NCBI GenBank assembly: GCA_021521415.1 | Contig: JAIQDT010000107.1 | Span: 2,356,001 to 2,420,000 of the forward strand | Direction: 5' to 3' | Origin: Bidens hawaiensis | Lineage: Eukaryota > Streptophyta > Magnoliopsida > Asterales > Asteraceae | Length of the DNA stretch: 64,000 bases | In this document: one piece after another, positions 9,840 to 22,542 of the stretch | Layout: each line of letters opens with the position of its first letter | Numbering within the stretch: the stretch's first letter is position 1 | Position numbers and translations under genes: made by a program | The notes under the pieces: generated by a model | Database searches by the model: none | Seen by the model: only the letters and a program-made list of their open reading frames with translations | What the model was told of the DNA's origin: nothing

Positions 9840-12800
9840 AATTTCATTTGATGAATTGAGTGATAAAAATCAGTTGTTGATCAAAACTCATCACAAGGTT
9901 CTCAAAGCTTGGATGATTCAGCCGAATTCTTATTCCAAGATGAAATTGGTATCAAACAACTGATACCAATTGAAGTAAAGAAAATGCGTTAGGTTCAAGT
10001 AAAGTTGAAGCTGGTAAGTTAACATTTGATAATGTTAATTTGATTGACAAATTTAATCGTAAATTTATTAAGTGTGTCAAAAATGTGTGATTGAGGGTAT
10101 GGTGTTTTCTATACTAAGCAAACACGCAAAATTGTCAACTCTAACTGTGCAAAATTGATTGAAAAACTGATTGCAGAAAACACTTTGTTAACTGCAAATA
10201 GGAGTGGCAATATCTATGCTGTAGACATGCATAGGGTTAACAAAATCCCTATTGTATCATGTTTTCTTAGTAGGGCATCAGTCAAAGAAACAAACTTATA
10301 GCATAGGAGATTGGGACATGTTAATATACAAGTAATTAACAATCTAACCAAGAAATAACTGGTTAGATGTCAACATGTTAAAAATATTTGTGTGATAAAA
10401 ACTTTGTTGCTTGGTTGAAAGGTAAACAACACAATGTTTCATATAAATCCATAGAAGAATCGAAAACCATTGCTTGTTTTAATCTCTTACACACGAACCT
10501 TTTTGGACCAGTTAGAATTATGAGTGTTTGAAAGAAAAGGTATTGTCTTGTGATTGAAGATGATTACTCAAGATTCACTTGGACATTCTTCTTGCACTCA
10601 AATGATTAAATAGCTGAAAAGATCAAGAACTTCATAGTACAAGTGGAGAAACAATTTGATCTACTAGTCAAAATCATAAGAAGTGACAATGGAATTGAAT
10701 TCAAGAATGAAGTGCTAGCTAACTTTTGTATCTCCAAAAGCATTATCAGATAATTCAATATACCAAGGCAGCCTCAACAAAATGGAGTTATAGAGAGAAA
10801 GAACATGACACTCATTGAAGCTGGTAGGTCCATCCTTGCTGATTCAGGGCTATATTTATATTTTTGGGTTGAAGCAGTTAACAATGTAGGATACATTCAA
10901 AATAGGATTTGAATAAGTCAAAGACATGAGAAAACAACATATGAAATTGTTTATAAAATCAAACCATTAATATCCCTCTTCAAAGCCTTTGCTTGCCCAT
11001 GTTTTATATTGAATTTAAAAGACTCAATTTCAAAATTTGCAACCAAGGTGGATTGTGGTGGTTATTTTATAGGCTATTTCTCTACTTCTAAAGCTTATGG
11101 AGTTTTTAACTTAAGAACAAAAGTTATAGAAGAAACATTAAATGTTAAAATTTATGAAATGTCTGATTTAAAAATTCTTAATGATTCTGCTGATTTGCTT
11201 AATCTTGATATTTTAAGATATGAGCCAAAAACTAATGAATCTGTTATTGTAGGTTATCAATCTAATGACCTATACTTCTTTGAAAATTCAAGTACAAATA
11301 ACAACACATTTATTCAAACAACTAATCTAGTGCAATCTACTGATCGACGAATTCGAGGTTGTGAAACTACTGATGTTCAAACAACTTCTTTCCAAAATGT
11401 ACATCCTCATTCCATCTTTGAGAGTTCATCAGTTGTTTCCCAAAAAAATTGTTTTCCTATAGTGCCACCACCTTTAACAACCAATACATCATCTGCAGTT
11501 TCACCATCTATCTCAACAAACACCATATGGAATATATTTCCTTATCTATTCCATCCTGCCCATCCTCAAGAACAAATCATTGGTGACACTTAACATGGTG
11601 TACTCACCAGAAGTCAACAAGCTAATGTTTGCTTATTTGTTGGCTTTTTATCTCAACTTGAACCAACAAAGTATCAAATTGCTTTATGAGAAAATAGTTG
11701 GGTTGAAGCCATGCGATAGGAAATAATGCAATTTACAAAGATGCATGTGTGGGAGTTATGACCAAGACCAGAAGGAGTAACACCTATTGGCACAAAATAC
11801 GTATTTAGGAACAAAAATAGATGAAAGAGGAATTGTGATAAAAAAACAAGTCACGATTGGTAGTTCAAGGATATCTCCAAGAAGAAGGAATTGACTATGA
11901 AGAAACCTTTGCACCTGTTGCAAGACTTGAATCAATCCAACTATTCTTTCATATGCAACCACTCACAACATCAAAATGCTTCAAATGGATGTCAAAGGAG
12001 CCTTCCTTTGTAAGGACATTCAAGAAGAGGTGTATGTCACAAAACCACCGGTGTTTGAAGATGCTTTCAATCCAGACTGTGTCTACAAGCTCAAGAAAGC
12101 ACTCTATGGACTCAAACAAGCTCCAAGAGCCATGCATGACAAACTTTCCTCAATTTTAATTTTTGATTTCTAACCAATTTCAAAGTGGACAATTTATAAA
12201 ACTTTGTTTGTCAAAAATGAGGGAAAATAATTACTCCTTGTTCAGATCTATGTAAATGACATCATATTTGGATCCACAATTCCAAATTATGTGATGATAT
12301 TACAAAATTCATGAAATTTGAATTTGAACGAGTAATATGGGTGAGTTAAAATACTTTTTGAGTTTGCAAGTCAAACAAACTAAAACTGGATTTTTTCTAC
12401 ATCAATCAAAATATGTTAAAAATCTCATTGAAAAGTTTAAAACGACTGATTGCAAAGCAAAACCCACACCCATGAGCGAAATTGATCCATTATCACCAGA
12501 TGAAACTGGTGAGTATGTTTATCAAACCTTGCATAGAAGCATGATAGGGTCTTTAATGTATCTAACTGCATCTAGACCAGATATAATGCATGCTACGTGT
12601 ATGTGTGCAAGATATCATGCTTCACGTAAAGAATTCCACTTAAGCGCTGTCCAAAGGATATTTAGATATCTCAAAGGTTCCTCTACCTTGTGAATCTGGT
12701 ATCCATCTAGCACAAAAACCCAGCTTGTTGGTTTTGCAGATAGTGATTATGCAGGTTGTCAAATGACAAGAAAATCAACATATGGAGGATGCCAGTTCTT

Positions 12801-13186
12801 TGGTGATGCGTTGGTGTCTTTGCAGAGCAAAAATAAAATAATGTTTCAAACTTAACTGCTGAAGCTGAGTATATTACTGTTGCAAGTTGCACAACTCAAC
12901 TACTTCGGCTACAAAACCGATTGCTGATTTATGGATTATTGCTTTAAAAATTCCATTGAAATTAGACAGTGAAGCTTCTTTGAAAATCATCAAAAATCCA
13001 GTTCAACATTCAAAGACCAAACACATTGACATCAAACATCACTTCCTCAGATACTCTTATGAAATACGTTTGATTTCAATTGAGCATGTTACATATAAAA
13101 ATCAGTTAACTAATGTTTTTATAAAAACACTTGATTCAACAAATTTCAAAAGACTGATTTCCAGATTGGGTATGCTAAATCTCTGA
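9840..13186 (+). pseudogene. Copia-A pol remnant: integrase, reverse transcriptase, RNase H
   Basis: Integrase: RRLGHVNIQ near 10300, VIEDDYSRFTWTFFLHSND near 10550 (first catalytic Asp region), IIRSDNGIEFKNE near 10675 and PQQNGVIERKN near 10770 (catalytic Glu). Reverse transcriptase: [20 protein letters not shown] (about 11850), [10 protein letters not shown] and [13 protein letters not shown] (11976-12135), then IYVNDIIFG near 12246, where the catalytic YVDD has become YVND. RNase H: VGFADSDYAGCQ near 12730 and HSKTKHIDIKHHFLR near 13010. At least a dozen stops or shifts break the frame. Integrase before reverse transcriptase is diagnostic of Ty1/copia. The altered YVDD and the stops show it is dead. 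Confidence 0.75.
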
Positions 13187-13725
13187 ATGATCATTTTGCA
13201 AATTCAACTAGTTGTATGAAACTGATTTTGATAATAAAATATCTTCAGATTTGTTTTTTAATAAACAAAACCTGTTTTGTACATCTTTCGATGTATAAGG
13301 GAATGAAAAACTGCTATTTTCAAAAGCACTGATCAATTTATTCAAACTTTAGATCAATGTTTTCAAAATACTATTTTTCTAAACTACCTTTGTGAAAAAT
13401 AAAGAAAACAACTATTCAAAACATTTGTTTTTCAAACTACTAATGCAATAAGTATTTTCAAAATACTGATCAATGACAAACAACAATTGTTTCATCTCCT
13501 CAGCCGTTGTTTGGATCTACTAGCCGTTGTTTCAATGTTACAGTGGTTACAACCGCCTTGTTTGATTGTTCACTGGTTAAAACCACCTTATCCTTCACCA
13601 GCCAAAAGATTACCTCACTTAATCATGTTTCTTCACTCCACAGAAAGATTTTACCTATAACACACGTCGTCATCCGTCAGCTACATAACTCACTCTCTAC
13701 AATCATCATCTCTCAGACACTGAAT
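13187..13725 (+). other. Copia-A spacer between RNase H and accessory ORF, leader-like
   Basis: No open frame. The first half repeats words such as ttcaaaatact and actgatcaat. The second half (13500-13725) has cagccgttgtttgg/tagccgttgtttca repeats and turns C/T-rich with ctcactctctacaatcatc just before an ATG at 13726. Its position matches the repeat-rich spacer ahead of the copia-B accessory ORF. Confidence 0.45.
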
Positions 13726-14118
13726 CATGGCTCAAAACCCTAGAAACCTGTAATTCAAGTATTCACTTAACTTGTTGCCATACCTCATCACAAGTCCCGC
13801 ACATCCTGTATACGACAACATGATTGCAACAATCACCGGAAGCCGAATCTTTAACTTCTTGACGATGAACCCTGATCTTTAACCACAAACTCAATGAGTT
13901 TTGGAAAAATTCTTCCATTCAATATGTTGAGGATGACAGGACATCATTATTCATCAGATCAATGGTAGGTAAAACACATCAGATTAATGGTAGGTAAAGG
14001 TATTTCTCTCATCTTCATTCCTTTCTCAACATTTGTAGTTGAATGATAATAACTTTCTCTCAAAAATTGTTTCACATACACTGAAGTTAGAACTTATTGA
14101 GAGAGGGTATTTAGGTTC
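13726..14118 (+). pseudogene. Copia-A accessory ORF, N-terminal remnant cut by gypsy-1
   Basis: From ATG 13726 the broken frames read HPVYDNMIATITGSRIFNFL, then LNEFWKNSSIQYVEDDRTSL, then a segment ending IERGYLGS at 14118. The same order is seen in the copia-B accessory protein: a short N-terminus, a hydrophobic segment before NIEDFWQTVEYD, then FLRMGYSGPL. I therefore read this as the same protein family, with a stop after the first 8 codons and at least two frameshifts. It ends exactly where gypsy-1 begins (TGTCACACC at 14119). The function of the family is not known to me. Confidence 0.5.
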
Positions 14119-16267
14119 TGTCACACCCCAACCTAAGGCAAAAATGTCGGGTCGCGAACTTATTGTTCATAACTCTCAAGTTAATATCATGCAATATTTG
14201 AAAATGGCAAGAATTATTAATATAACTTATATATTCAAATATATCCAAACAATCTTAGATAACAAAGTACAAATCATTAAATCAAAAACAATTAAATTCA
14301 AATTCAAGTCTTGATCAATTTATGTCTTGATAAAGTCCTTCTAACTTAAAGCATCATTAAATCTCCACCAATCATGCAATCAGTTCAATCTAAAACCTGC
14401 ATATGCGTATAAAACAAAGGTAGAATTTGTCAACACTAGGTTGAGTAAGTAAAACACAAGTCAGTTGAATATAATATAATATAAAAAAATGAGCAAACTG
14501 TCCTTATGAGATATACAATCAAGCCAATGAGCAATTAATGATTGTTGGTAAAACCATCGCCTTGCGAAGTGGGCTTTGGCTACTATGACGGTCGTATGAT
14601 CATACTAATATGTGAATATGATGGACCTCTCCGAATGTGTTCAAATAAAAAAACTTAACATTTATCAATTTAGGAAATCAACTGATAGCACACAAGGTTA
14701 ACAGTTGCTAATGTGAATACTAATAATATGTAAAAAAATTATACAGTACGCATATGACCCCAAAACATTTATAAATGGTAAAAAGAGGGGAGTGATCACT
14801 CACCTTATCAAATAAGTAATTGGAATGAATGTGATAAGAACGGTAATAAAATAAACGTCACGCTCGCCGAGGAAATTAATGGAAAATCCTATGTAATAAT
14901 AATGGCGGAAAACTCTACGGATTAATGAATGGATTAATAAGGAATTTGAGATATGAACGGGTATTTGAAAGGTAAAATAACTTATTTAGTGTTAATTAAA
15001 ATTTTATTAGTAATAATATATAACTATAACAAAATAAATCCTTTTACGTATAAGTAATATTTTTAATTAAATTTGTAATAATTAAGATATAAATATTTGT
15101 CCAATAATTATTTTAACATGTAAAATAATAAGATATAATTTAATTAAGTAGTTAAATTTAAAAACATTATTAAATTTTTATTATTAAAACCTTTAACAAT
15201 TTTTAATGCTTATTATACACACACACACACACACGGTTTTAACAAAGGTTCGGAAAAACGACTAGTTAACATGTCGGTTTTGATTAAATATTAACTAAAT
15301 ATTATATTTATGTTATTTATACTATACTTTAAATGATTAAATTAGTTAATATATTAATAAACCTTGATTTCAAAAAATAAACCTAAAAACGGTCCGAGAA
15401 AGGCTCGAACCCACGCCACCAGCTCGTCCATACGTGAACACACACATCCTAGCCATCTGGGCTAGGGTGTCAGTTGTTTATATCATGAAACTGATAATTT
15501 AAAACAAGACAGGCGCACACCCAATTCATATTATGAACTCTAGCAAGATCAATCGGCCAAAACATTAACTATTTGGCCGATTAACCTTGGGGTTAATTAT
15601 CTAGACAGTTAGACGAACTGTTTAATATAATTAGTTACCTTTAAAGATGTTGAATTGATGGTTAAAATGATCAAAATAAAGCCGACAAGAACGAGATCTA
15701 GAACATAAAAGAGTAAGCGGTGATATGATAATTAACAATAGGGGTTTTTTAGAGATGAATGTATGATTGTGCAAACCAATTTAATTGAGATAAAATCGAT
15801 GATAAATAATATAATACGAATTAGGTTAGCTGGTTAGTTTATTATGCCAATATGTATCAAAACAATTGTTGTTTCCTAATTATAAGCGTCGATGAGGTCG
15901 ATTAGGCATGAGAAATATTATGCATGATATAATTCCATGTAAGAAACGAAGACTAAGGTCCAAGAAAACCAAACGGGTTGCGGAATGTGAACTGGATACG
16001 GGTATACGGGTTTGGGTAAACGGGTTAATGGGTTATAATATAATAATTTAGCAGATTTCGCAAATTAGTCCTTCAACTATTGAGGTGGATGCATAACAAG
16101 GTTAAAGTAGTGATGAGGGTATAAATGGTATATATTTATAGTTATTTTTGAATACTAAACAAATATAATTAACAAATAATAATAAAATAATAATAATAAC
16201 TCGAATAAATGTGGTATTTTATTGATAATATTACCTGAACATAGAAACGTTTCGGGTAATGGTTGCA
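14119..16267 (-). repeat. Gypsy-1 3' LTR (minus-strand element)
   Basis: It begins tgtcacaccccaacc, which on the minus strand is an LTR end of the form ggggtgtgaca. It contains no long frame, is AT-rich, and holds an (AC)n run near 15219-15234. The other end is placed at ttgca (16267), next to a purine-rich stretch on the minus strand (aaaagtaggagata). That boundary is tentative because the partner LTR is not in the window. Confidence 0.5.
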
Positions 16268-16324
16268 AAGTATCTCCTACTTTTGGTAAATTTAGAGAAT
16301 TAGCGGTAATAAAGAGATAAGGGT

Positions 16325-19091
16325 ACTTTAATTACATCTGGTCTTCATGCTCCCAAGTAAACTCTGCACCTTGTTTAGAATTCCAATGGACTTAAACCAA
16401 GGGCATGTGGCTTCATTTGGTTACTTTGTCCTTGTGGTCCATGATTTCAATAGTTTGTTCAACAAAATTCATAGTCTCATCTATACGAACTTCATCGAGG
16501 GGTATATGGAGATTACCCTCGGCAAGACACTTCTTGAGATTCGAAACATGAAACACTGGATGAACATTTGAGAGTTCGAGAGGAGTTTGAGTCGATAAGA
16601 AGCATGACCAACTCTATCAAGGATTTCAAAAGGACCAACGAATCGAGGAGCTAGTTTTTCTTTCCTTCCGAATCTAACGAATCCCTTCCACAAGGATGCT
16701 TTGAGTATAAAATGATCACCAACATTGAATTCAAGGGGTTTCCGTATCTTATCAGCATAACTCTTTTGACGGCTACGAGCAACAAGAAGGTTTTGATGAA
16801 TCTGAGCTATAAGATCGGTTTTTTCTTGTACTAATTCAGGACTGGTGATTTAGATTCCCCAACTTCGTTCCAACAAATCGAGGAACGACATTTACGACCA
16901 TAGAGGGATTGAAAAGGCGCCATACCGATGCTAGAATGAAAACTGTTATAATATGAGAACTTGATGAGAGATAAATGAGTATCCTAATTGTCCCCCCCAG
17001 ATTCGAGGAAACATGAGCGGTGAATGTCTTCTAGAGTTTGAATCGTACGCTTGGACTGATCATCAGATTGCGGATGATAGGCAGTACTAAGATCAAAACG
17101 AGTTCTCAAAGAAGATTGAAGAGACTTCCAAGAATGAGAAGTAAAACGACCATCTCGATCGGAAATAATAGTTAACGGGGTTCCATGATGACAAACAATC
17201 TTCTCCACATAAATACACGCCAACTGATCAACCGAATACGTGTCTTTGATGAGTATGAAATGATCAGACTTAGTCAAACGATCGACGATTACCTAAATAC
17301 TATCATGTTGCTTACAAGTAATAGGAATATTAGTGATAAAATCCATAGCAATAACTTCCCACTTCCACTCGGGGACAAGAGGTTGCTCGAGTAACCCAAA
17401 GAGTCGATGATGTTCAGCTTTTTTACTTTGGAACACGTGAGACATTTTGAAACGTAGAAAGCAATGTATTTCTTCATTCCGGTCCACCAATAGATGGAAC
17501 GAAGATCAGAGTACATCTTATCCACACCGGGATGTATGGAATATCGTGACTTATGAGCTTCATCCATAATGAATGTGGGGAGGTAATCACGATAGGGAAT
17601 CCATAAACGGTTAAGAAAGTAACGCAGACCATTGGGCTTGGTTTCCAATTGAGTTTCAGCACCACACGACATTTCATTATACATACTGCCTTCGATGACA
17701 GATTCATGTTGGGCGTTGATAATACGCTTTTAAGATCATTTTGGACGAGAACACAAGTAAGAAGAACGAATTTAACTTGCTTCTTACGACTGAGAGTGTT
17801 GGCCACAACGTTCGCTTTTCCAGGATGGAAACGGAACTCGCATACATAGTTGCTAAGCAACTCGGCCCATAGACTTTGTCTCATATTGAGGTCTTTTAGA
17901 TCAAAGATGTGTTGGAGAGTCTTATGATCGGTAAACACCACACATTTCGAACCATAGAGGTAGTGCCTCAAAATTTTCAAGGCAAATACGACAACACCAA
18001 GGTGAAGATCATGTGTCGTATAATTTTTCTCATGTACCTTGAGTTGTCTCGAAGCATATGCGATAAGATTGCCTCGTTGCATGAGAACACAACCGAGACC
18101 TTGGTTAGAAGCGTCACAAAAAACGATGAAATATTCATTACCTTCGAAAAGAGCAAAAACATAAGCATTGCAATATTAAAGCGGTGAGGGGCAACACAGT
18201 CTTAGAAAAGTTTGGAATGAAACGACGGTAATATCCCTTCAAACCAAGAAAAGATCAGACTTCGGTGAGATAAGTCAGTGGCTTCCAATTTTTAACGGCT
18301 TCAATCTTCGCGGGATCGACATGAATACCCATTTTGTTGACAATATGGCCCAAGAACTAAACTTCTTTAAGCCAAAGCTCGCACTTGGAAAACTTGGCGT
18401 ACAATTGCTCCTTCCGAAAGAGGTCAAGAATGGCATGAAGTTACCCTTTGTGGTCGTTTTTGGATTTCGAATAGATCAAAATATCATCGATGAAAACAAT
18501 TGCAAATTTATACAATTAGGGTTTACACACACAGTTCATAAGATCCATAAAAATTGCGGGTGCATTGGTTAGCCCAAAAGGCATAACATGGAATTCGTAA
18601 TAGCCATATCGAATATGGAAGGCGGTCTTGGGGATGTCATCTTCATTAACACGATGTTGATGATAACCTGAAGGAAGATCGATCTTCGAGAAGTATGCGG
18701 CTTCTTGAAGTTGATCGAAAAGATTATCGATACGAGGAAGCGGATAACGGTTCTTGATGGTAAGCGTTTTGAGTTCACAGTAATCGAAGCACATACGTAA
18801 TGAACCATCTTTCTTTTTGACAAACAAAACAGGTGCGCCCCAAGGAGAACAACTCGGGCGATTAAACCCTTTTCCGAGGGTGCAATACGATAAGGGGCTT
18901 TAGCTACGGGGTTAGCTCCGGGTATAAGATCAATACAGAATTCGACTAGGAGAATAGGAGGAAGTCCGAAGATGTCATCGGGTAAATCACGCACAATCGG
19001 AATGCCGGATATCTTCTTGTCTTAAAGTTCTTTCTCTACCACGAGAGCTACAAATGCAACATACTTCTTACCTAAATAACGTTAAGCTTGA
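16325..19091 (-). pseudogene. Gypsy-1 pol remnant: reverse transcriptase, RNase H, integrase, chromodomain
   Basis: On the minus strand from 19091 down: a pre-RT segment (IPIVRDLPDDIFGLPP), reverse transcriptase ([38 protein letters not shown] near 18480), RNase H ([22 protein letters not shown]), the HHCC finger of integrase ([25 protein letters not shown]), the integrase core ([30 protein letters not shown]) and a chromodomain-type end (GPFEILDRVGHASY, then EFTWEHED near 16340). Reverse transcriptase before integrase marks Ty3/gypsy. At least five frame changes and several stops interrupt it. It continues upstream, across the solo LTR and gypsy-2, at 43224-44173. Confidence 0.8.
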
Positions 19092-19096
19092 AAACA

Positions 19097-21870
19097 TGTA
19101 ACATCCATAAATTCGTGGGATATGGAATCACTTGTAACACCTCGATCGTTGTTGTCTACGTGTTTTGAAGATTTAAACGAGATTTTATCAAATATGACGG
19201 AATGTGATTTTAAATGCAATGCATATGTTTTAATTGACTTGAGTGGAGCCAGTTGTAATTACACAGAAAATTATTAGTTAAACTTTCGGAGAAAGGATTC
19301 GGTATGAGAACTAGAGGGACCAAATTTAGAACTTAGTGAAGTAAACACCTAGGAAAAGAAACTATAGATCATTCATTTGTTAAGGCTTGAAGGCCAAAAG
19401 GAGAGCATTAAAAGATGATGCATGACAAAGGTGGTGCGAGTAAGTGATTTTGTCAATTTTTCGGTTTTAATGGGTGGTATTGAGGATTGGGGATGCTAGG
19501 ATGAGGAAGGGTTCGATCAAAACAAGATTCTGCCGAAAGAGGCAAGAAACCACGCAACTGTTTGCGTCACCTGTGATGGTTCCAGCGGCATCTAGAGGCA
19601 GAGCTGGTTCAGGGTGGTAGTGCTCGGCGAAGCGGTCGCGTGGATATATTATTTGCTTGATTTCAAGTTCGTATGACCAAGTTTTGAGAAAACAAGAAAG
19701 GGTTTGCATTCCGGCTAACGGTTCTGTTTTCCGGCAATGGTGGCAGCAGTTTCTGTTGGTGGGAACTGGTGGCTCTGGTGGGGTTCAATGAGACGAACGC
19801 TTCGATATCTTCTTTGCCTAAATTGGAGTTCGTTTGATATAGTTTCGAGCTATTCGACTGTTAACGTGCAAAATCGAACGAACCAGTGGGCTATTTCAAG
19901 TTCTGGAAGCTGTGGTAGCAGGAAATAGTAATTTTCTAAGGTCCGGCATGTGAGACAAGTTCGTGTATATGTGATCCGCTCGTATCGGAGTTCGAATGGT
20001 CAAGTTATAACCATTTTAGTTTTCGTTCGCGTCGGTATTTTGGGATGCTGCGCGTACGGGATCCGAACGAGTTATACTCGAAGGTATGACTCCATACATC
20101 TGTTGTGTATTGTTTGGTGTGAATCATGGGATATGAGGCAATTTGTCGGTAATGATGTTTGATGACGTTTTTCGGTAACATTTTTATAGGTTATTTATAC
20201 GCGAGCGGACACGTCGGTCGTGCAAATTGGGAACCTTGTGAAGGTTTAAATTAGGGATTTTGCTTCTATTTATTTCTAAGGTATGTCACTAGCTTCATAT
20301 TTTAATTTCATGGCTATTGGAATTGATTTTGTCGGCCGTTTGTCGATAGTTTGAAAACTGGGGTTTATCGAGTGATTAATAGTTAATTGTTGCAATTCGC
20401 GTATTCTATGAGGGAATTGCCAACCCGATCAATTCATGTAGTTTTATACTAATATAATGGTTGGAAAAAAATTAAATTTTATTAAATTGGGGCTGATTTG
20501 GTTGGTGATCCCTTAATCGGGCCGTCAGAGCGCGAATTCGCCTTTAATTGTTAGTTAGTGTGTCGAATGAGAGAATTGCCAAACCAATCAGCTTGTGTAG
20601 TAATAGGATTGATGTGTTGGCTGTAAGAACGCCAAATCTTATCAAAACAGGTCTGGTTCGGTTGGTGGCTAAATAAATGGTTCGTTTGCGCGTGAATTCA
20701 GTACAGTTAACTTAAAGCGGGTATAGTTTGTGACTTGTTGGCCCCGGTTTTAATAGATGGGAAGTTTTGGGTAATTTCGGGGACTGATGTGAATGAGTTT
20801 AAGTATGGACGAGGCTTCGGGCCAACTCAATCATGTAGGAACGTCTCGTAAGGCGAGTGTGTTAGCACAGTTTAGTTAATGATTTGTGTGCTATAACTTG
20901 GCAGACATTTGCTTGTGAGTGTTCACCTAGCGGTTCCCCAGCTCGTTGATTTTTTTGTGATCCGTATCAGGTGAGTTTCATGATGCCCCTTTTTAAATGT
21001 TCTTATGTTTTGGGCTAGCATGCACGCTTAAGTATGCTTATTACCCGTTTAAACTATTTAGACGATGTTGCATGGACTTTACCATATTTGTAGATTTATA
21101 CTTATACATATGTTTTTTTGTCTATGTTTAGGATTTAATTTACTTGATGATCTATGACTAATTTGTATGTGTGTGTGGCCACCGATGTGAATGTTTTTGT
21201 CAAGCCGTGACCGAGTCAAATGGAAGATTTAAAATTCCTTAATTCCCCTTTTTGGCGGGTTAAGGTGAGGAAGTCCCCTAACAGTTTAACTATCCTTGGG
21301 GCAAGATGTTATTCGAGTCTTGGACTTCATGTTAGAGACTTGAGGCGAGGAGGCCTGTGTTACGCATTTAGTTGAGGAAAATGAATTTTATCTTATTTTC
21401 ATGAAAGTCGTATGTTTACTTCATTAACCGGTTTTTAATAAATTTTATTTATAAAAACATGAAGTCACTCAGCTCAAGCTGACTTTGCATGTATTTTAGA
21501 TTAATTTCAGGTTAAGGAGGCATGGATCACCGCTTGGACGTGCTAGAGTTTACCCAAAAATTTTGAAGGCTTATCTAGTTAAAGGATTATTATTAAAGTA
21601 AAATAGACATTTTCCATTTATTTCAGAAACTTATTTGCCGAGGCTTCAAAGGCAGTTCTAGTCGATGTTTTTCATAATTTTAATAATTAAGACATTTACT
21701 TTTATTTGTTTTCGTTTAAGAAAAAATATTTGGGGATTTGTAAACTTTTTCCACTGCACGATTACTCTAAGTTGTTTTTTTTTATTTAAATGAACCCGCT
21801 TTATCATTCATAATGGTACTTGTATGGAATGATTACCAACTGTAGAACTCCTGGGTTTTGGGGTCTTACA
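19097..21870 (+). mobile_element. Solo LTR of a Ty3/gypsy element, target duplication AAACA
   Basis: It starts TGTAACATCC at 19097 and ends GGTCTTACA at 21870. The 5 bp before (19092-19096) and after (21871-21875) are both aaaca, a perfect target duplication. Gypsy-1 coding sequence resumes on each side. The content is LTR-like: no long frame, a Del/Tekay-style stretch near 21460-21540 (cactcagctcaagctgact, then ttaatttcaggttaagga) and a TG...CA frame. No internal region or second LTR is present, so I read it as the product of LTR-LTR recombination. At 2774 bp it is long, as in chromoviruses with large LTRs. Small frames inside are not genes. Confidence 0.85.
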
Positions 21871-21904
21871 AAACACGACATGAGATTAAGTTTAGAAGCA
21901 GCCG
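21871..21904 (-). pseudogene. 34-bp island of gypsy-1 between two insertions
   Basis: This scrap separates the solo LTR from gypsy-2. On the minus strand it reads on from the gypsy-1 segment at 43224 (KLNLMSCF) and leads to the pre-RT region left of 19097. It includes both the AAACA duplication (21871-21875) and the AGCCG duplication (21900-21904). Confidence 0.8.
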
Positions 21905-22526
21905 TGTAACGATTCCGGCAAATTCAGGTATACCCTAGCCGGAATATACCATTTATGTGTTATTTAATACTGAATATATAAATTATAATGTGTTTATACG
22001 AGTATATAAGATTCACAAGTATGAATTATACTCGAATGTACAGCTAGTCGTATTGGAATTACGATTAACCGATGAACGATTATTGAAACCCAATCGAATC
22101 GGGGATTACATTATAGACGAAATATATGATGTTTAGTAAGGTTTACGAAGTATTAAGGCTACGGGATAAGTGAATTATAGCACAGAAAAAGGATTTCGAT
22201 TTATTGGTACGTCGGTACGATAAACGAAACCTTTAACATCAAACCAAGCAAGAGAAGATCGATCAAGCCGAAAAAGATGCACAATGACCGACAATATGAT
22301 GTGTTGAGTCAATAAATGTCATGGTTTAAGTTTTTAAAGTTTTTAAATCGGTTTTATATAAATTTTATTTTTAAGCCGAAAAACGACCGTTTTAGCCTCG
22401 TTTTAAGCCGAATTAAGTGTTTAACCGAAAAACGAACTGAACCAGATTATCCATAACATTATCCGGATTACACAATCCAAATGTGTGGCCAAGGTTGGAG
22501 ATGTGGGCCCCACCCCACACCATACA

Positions 22527-22542
22527 TGGACCGATCGGTCCA
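22527..22542. promoter_or_regulatory. 16-bp perfect palindrome in the gypsy-2 LTR
   Basis: tggaccgatcggtcca is its own reverse complement and is conserved in the 3' LTR. It lies about 90 bp before a CT-rich leader-like stretch. It could be a binding site for a dimeric factor; that is inference. Confidence 0.35.

Larger units (their letters stand above)
6858..14118 (+). mobile_element. Copia-A: decayed SIRE/Maximus-like Ty1/copia element, 3' end cut off
   Basis: The + strand order is LTR, primer-binding site (7541), gag with CCHC knuckle, integrase, reverse transcriptase, RNase H (to 13186), a 540-bp spacer, then the start of an accessory ORF. Gypsy-1 begins at 14119 inside that ORF, so the element's 3' half and 3' LTR lie beyond the right edge or are lost. 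Frameshifts and stops are spread throughout. Domain order (integrase before reverse transcriptase) fixes it as copia. The extra ORF after RNase H suggests the SIRE/Maximus lineage. Confidence 0.7.

Noticed and set aside
11009..11593. 194-residue frame as a separate gene
   Set aside because: It lies between integrase and reverse transcriptase of copia-A in the same orientation and fits the integrase C-terminal and linker region.
19133..19145. tgtaacacctcg as the start of the solo LTR
   Set aside because: It gives no target duplication with the right end; the start at 19097 gives a perfect AAACA.
19467..20162. Short frames in the solo LTR
   Set aside because: 60-80 residues, no recognisable motif, inside an LTR with defined ends.
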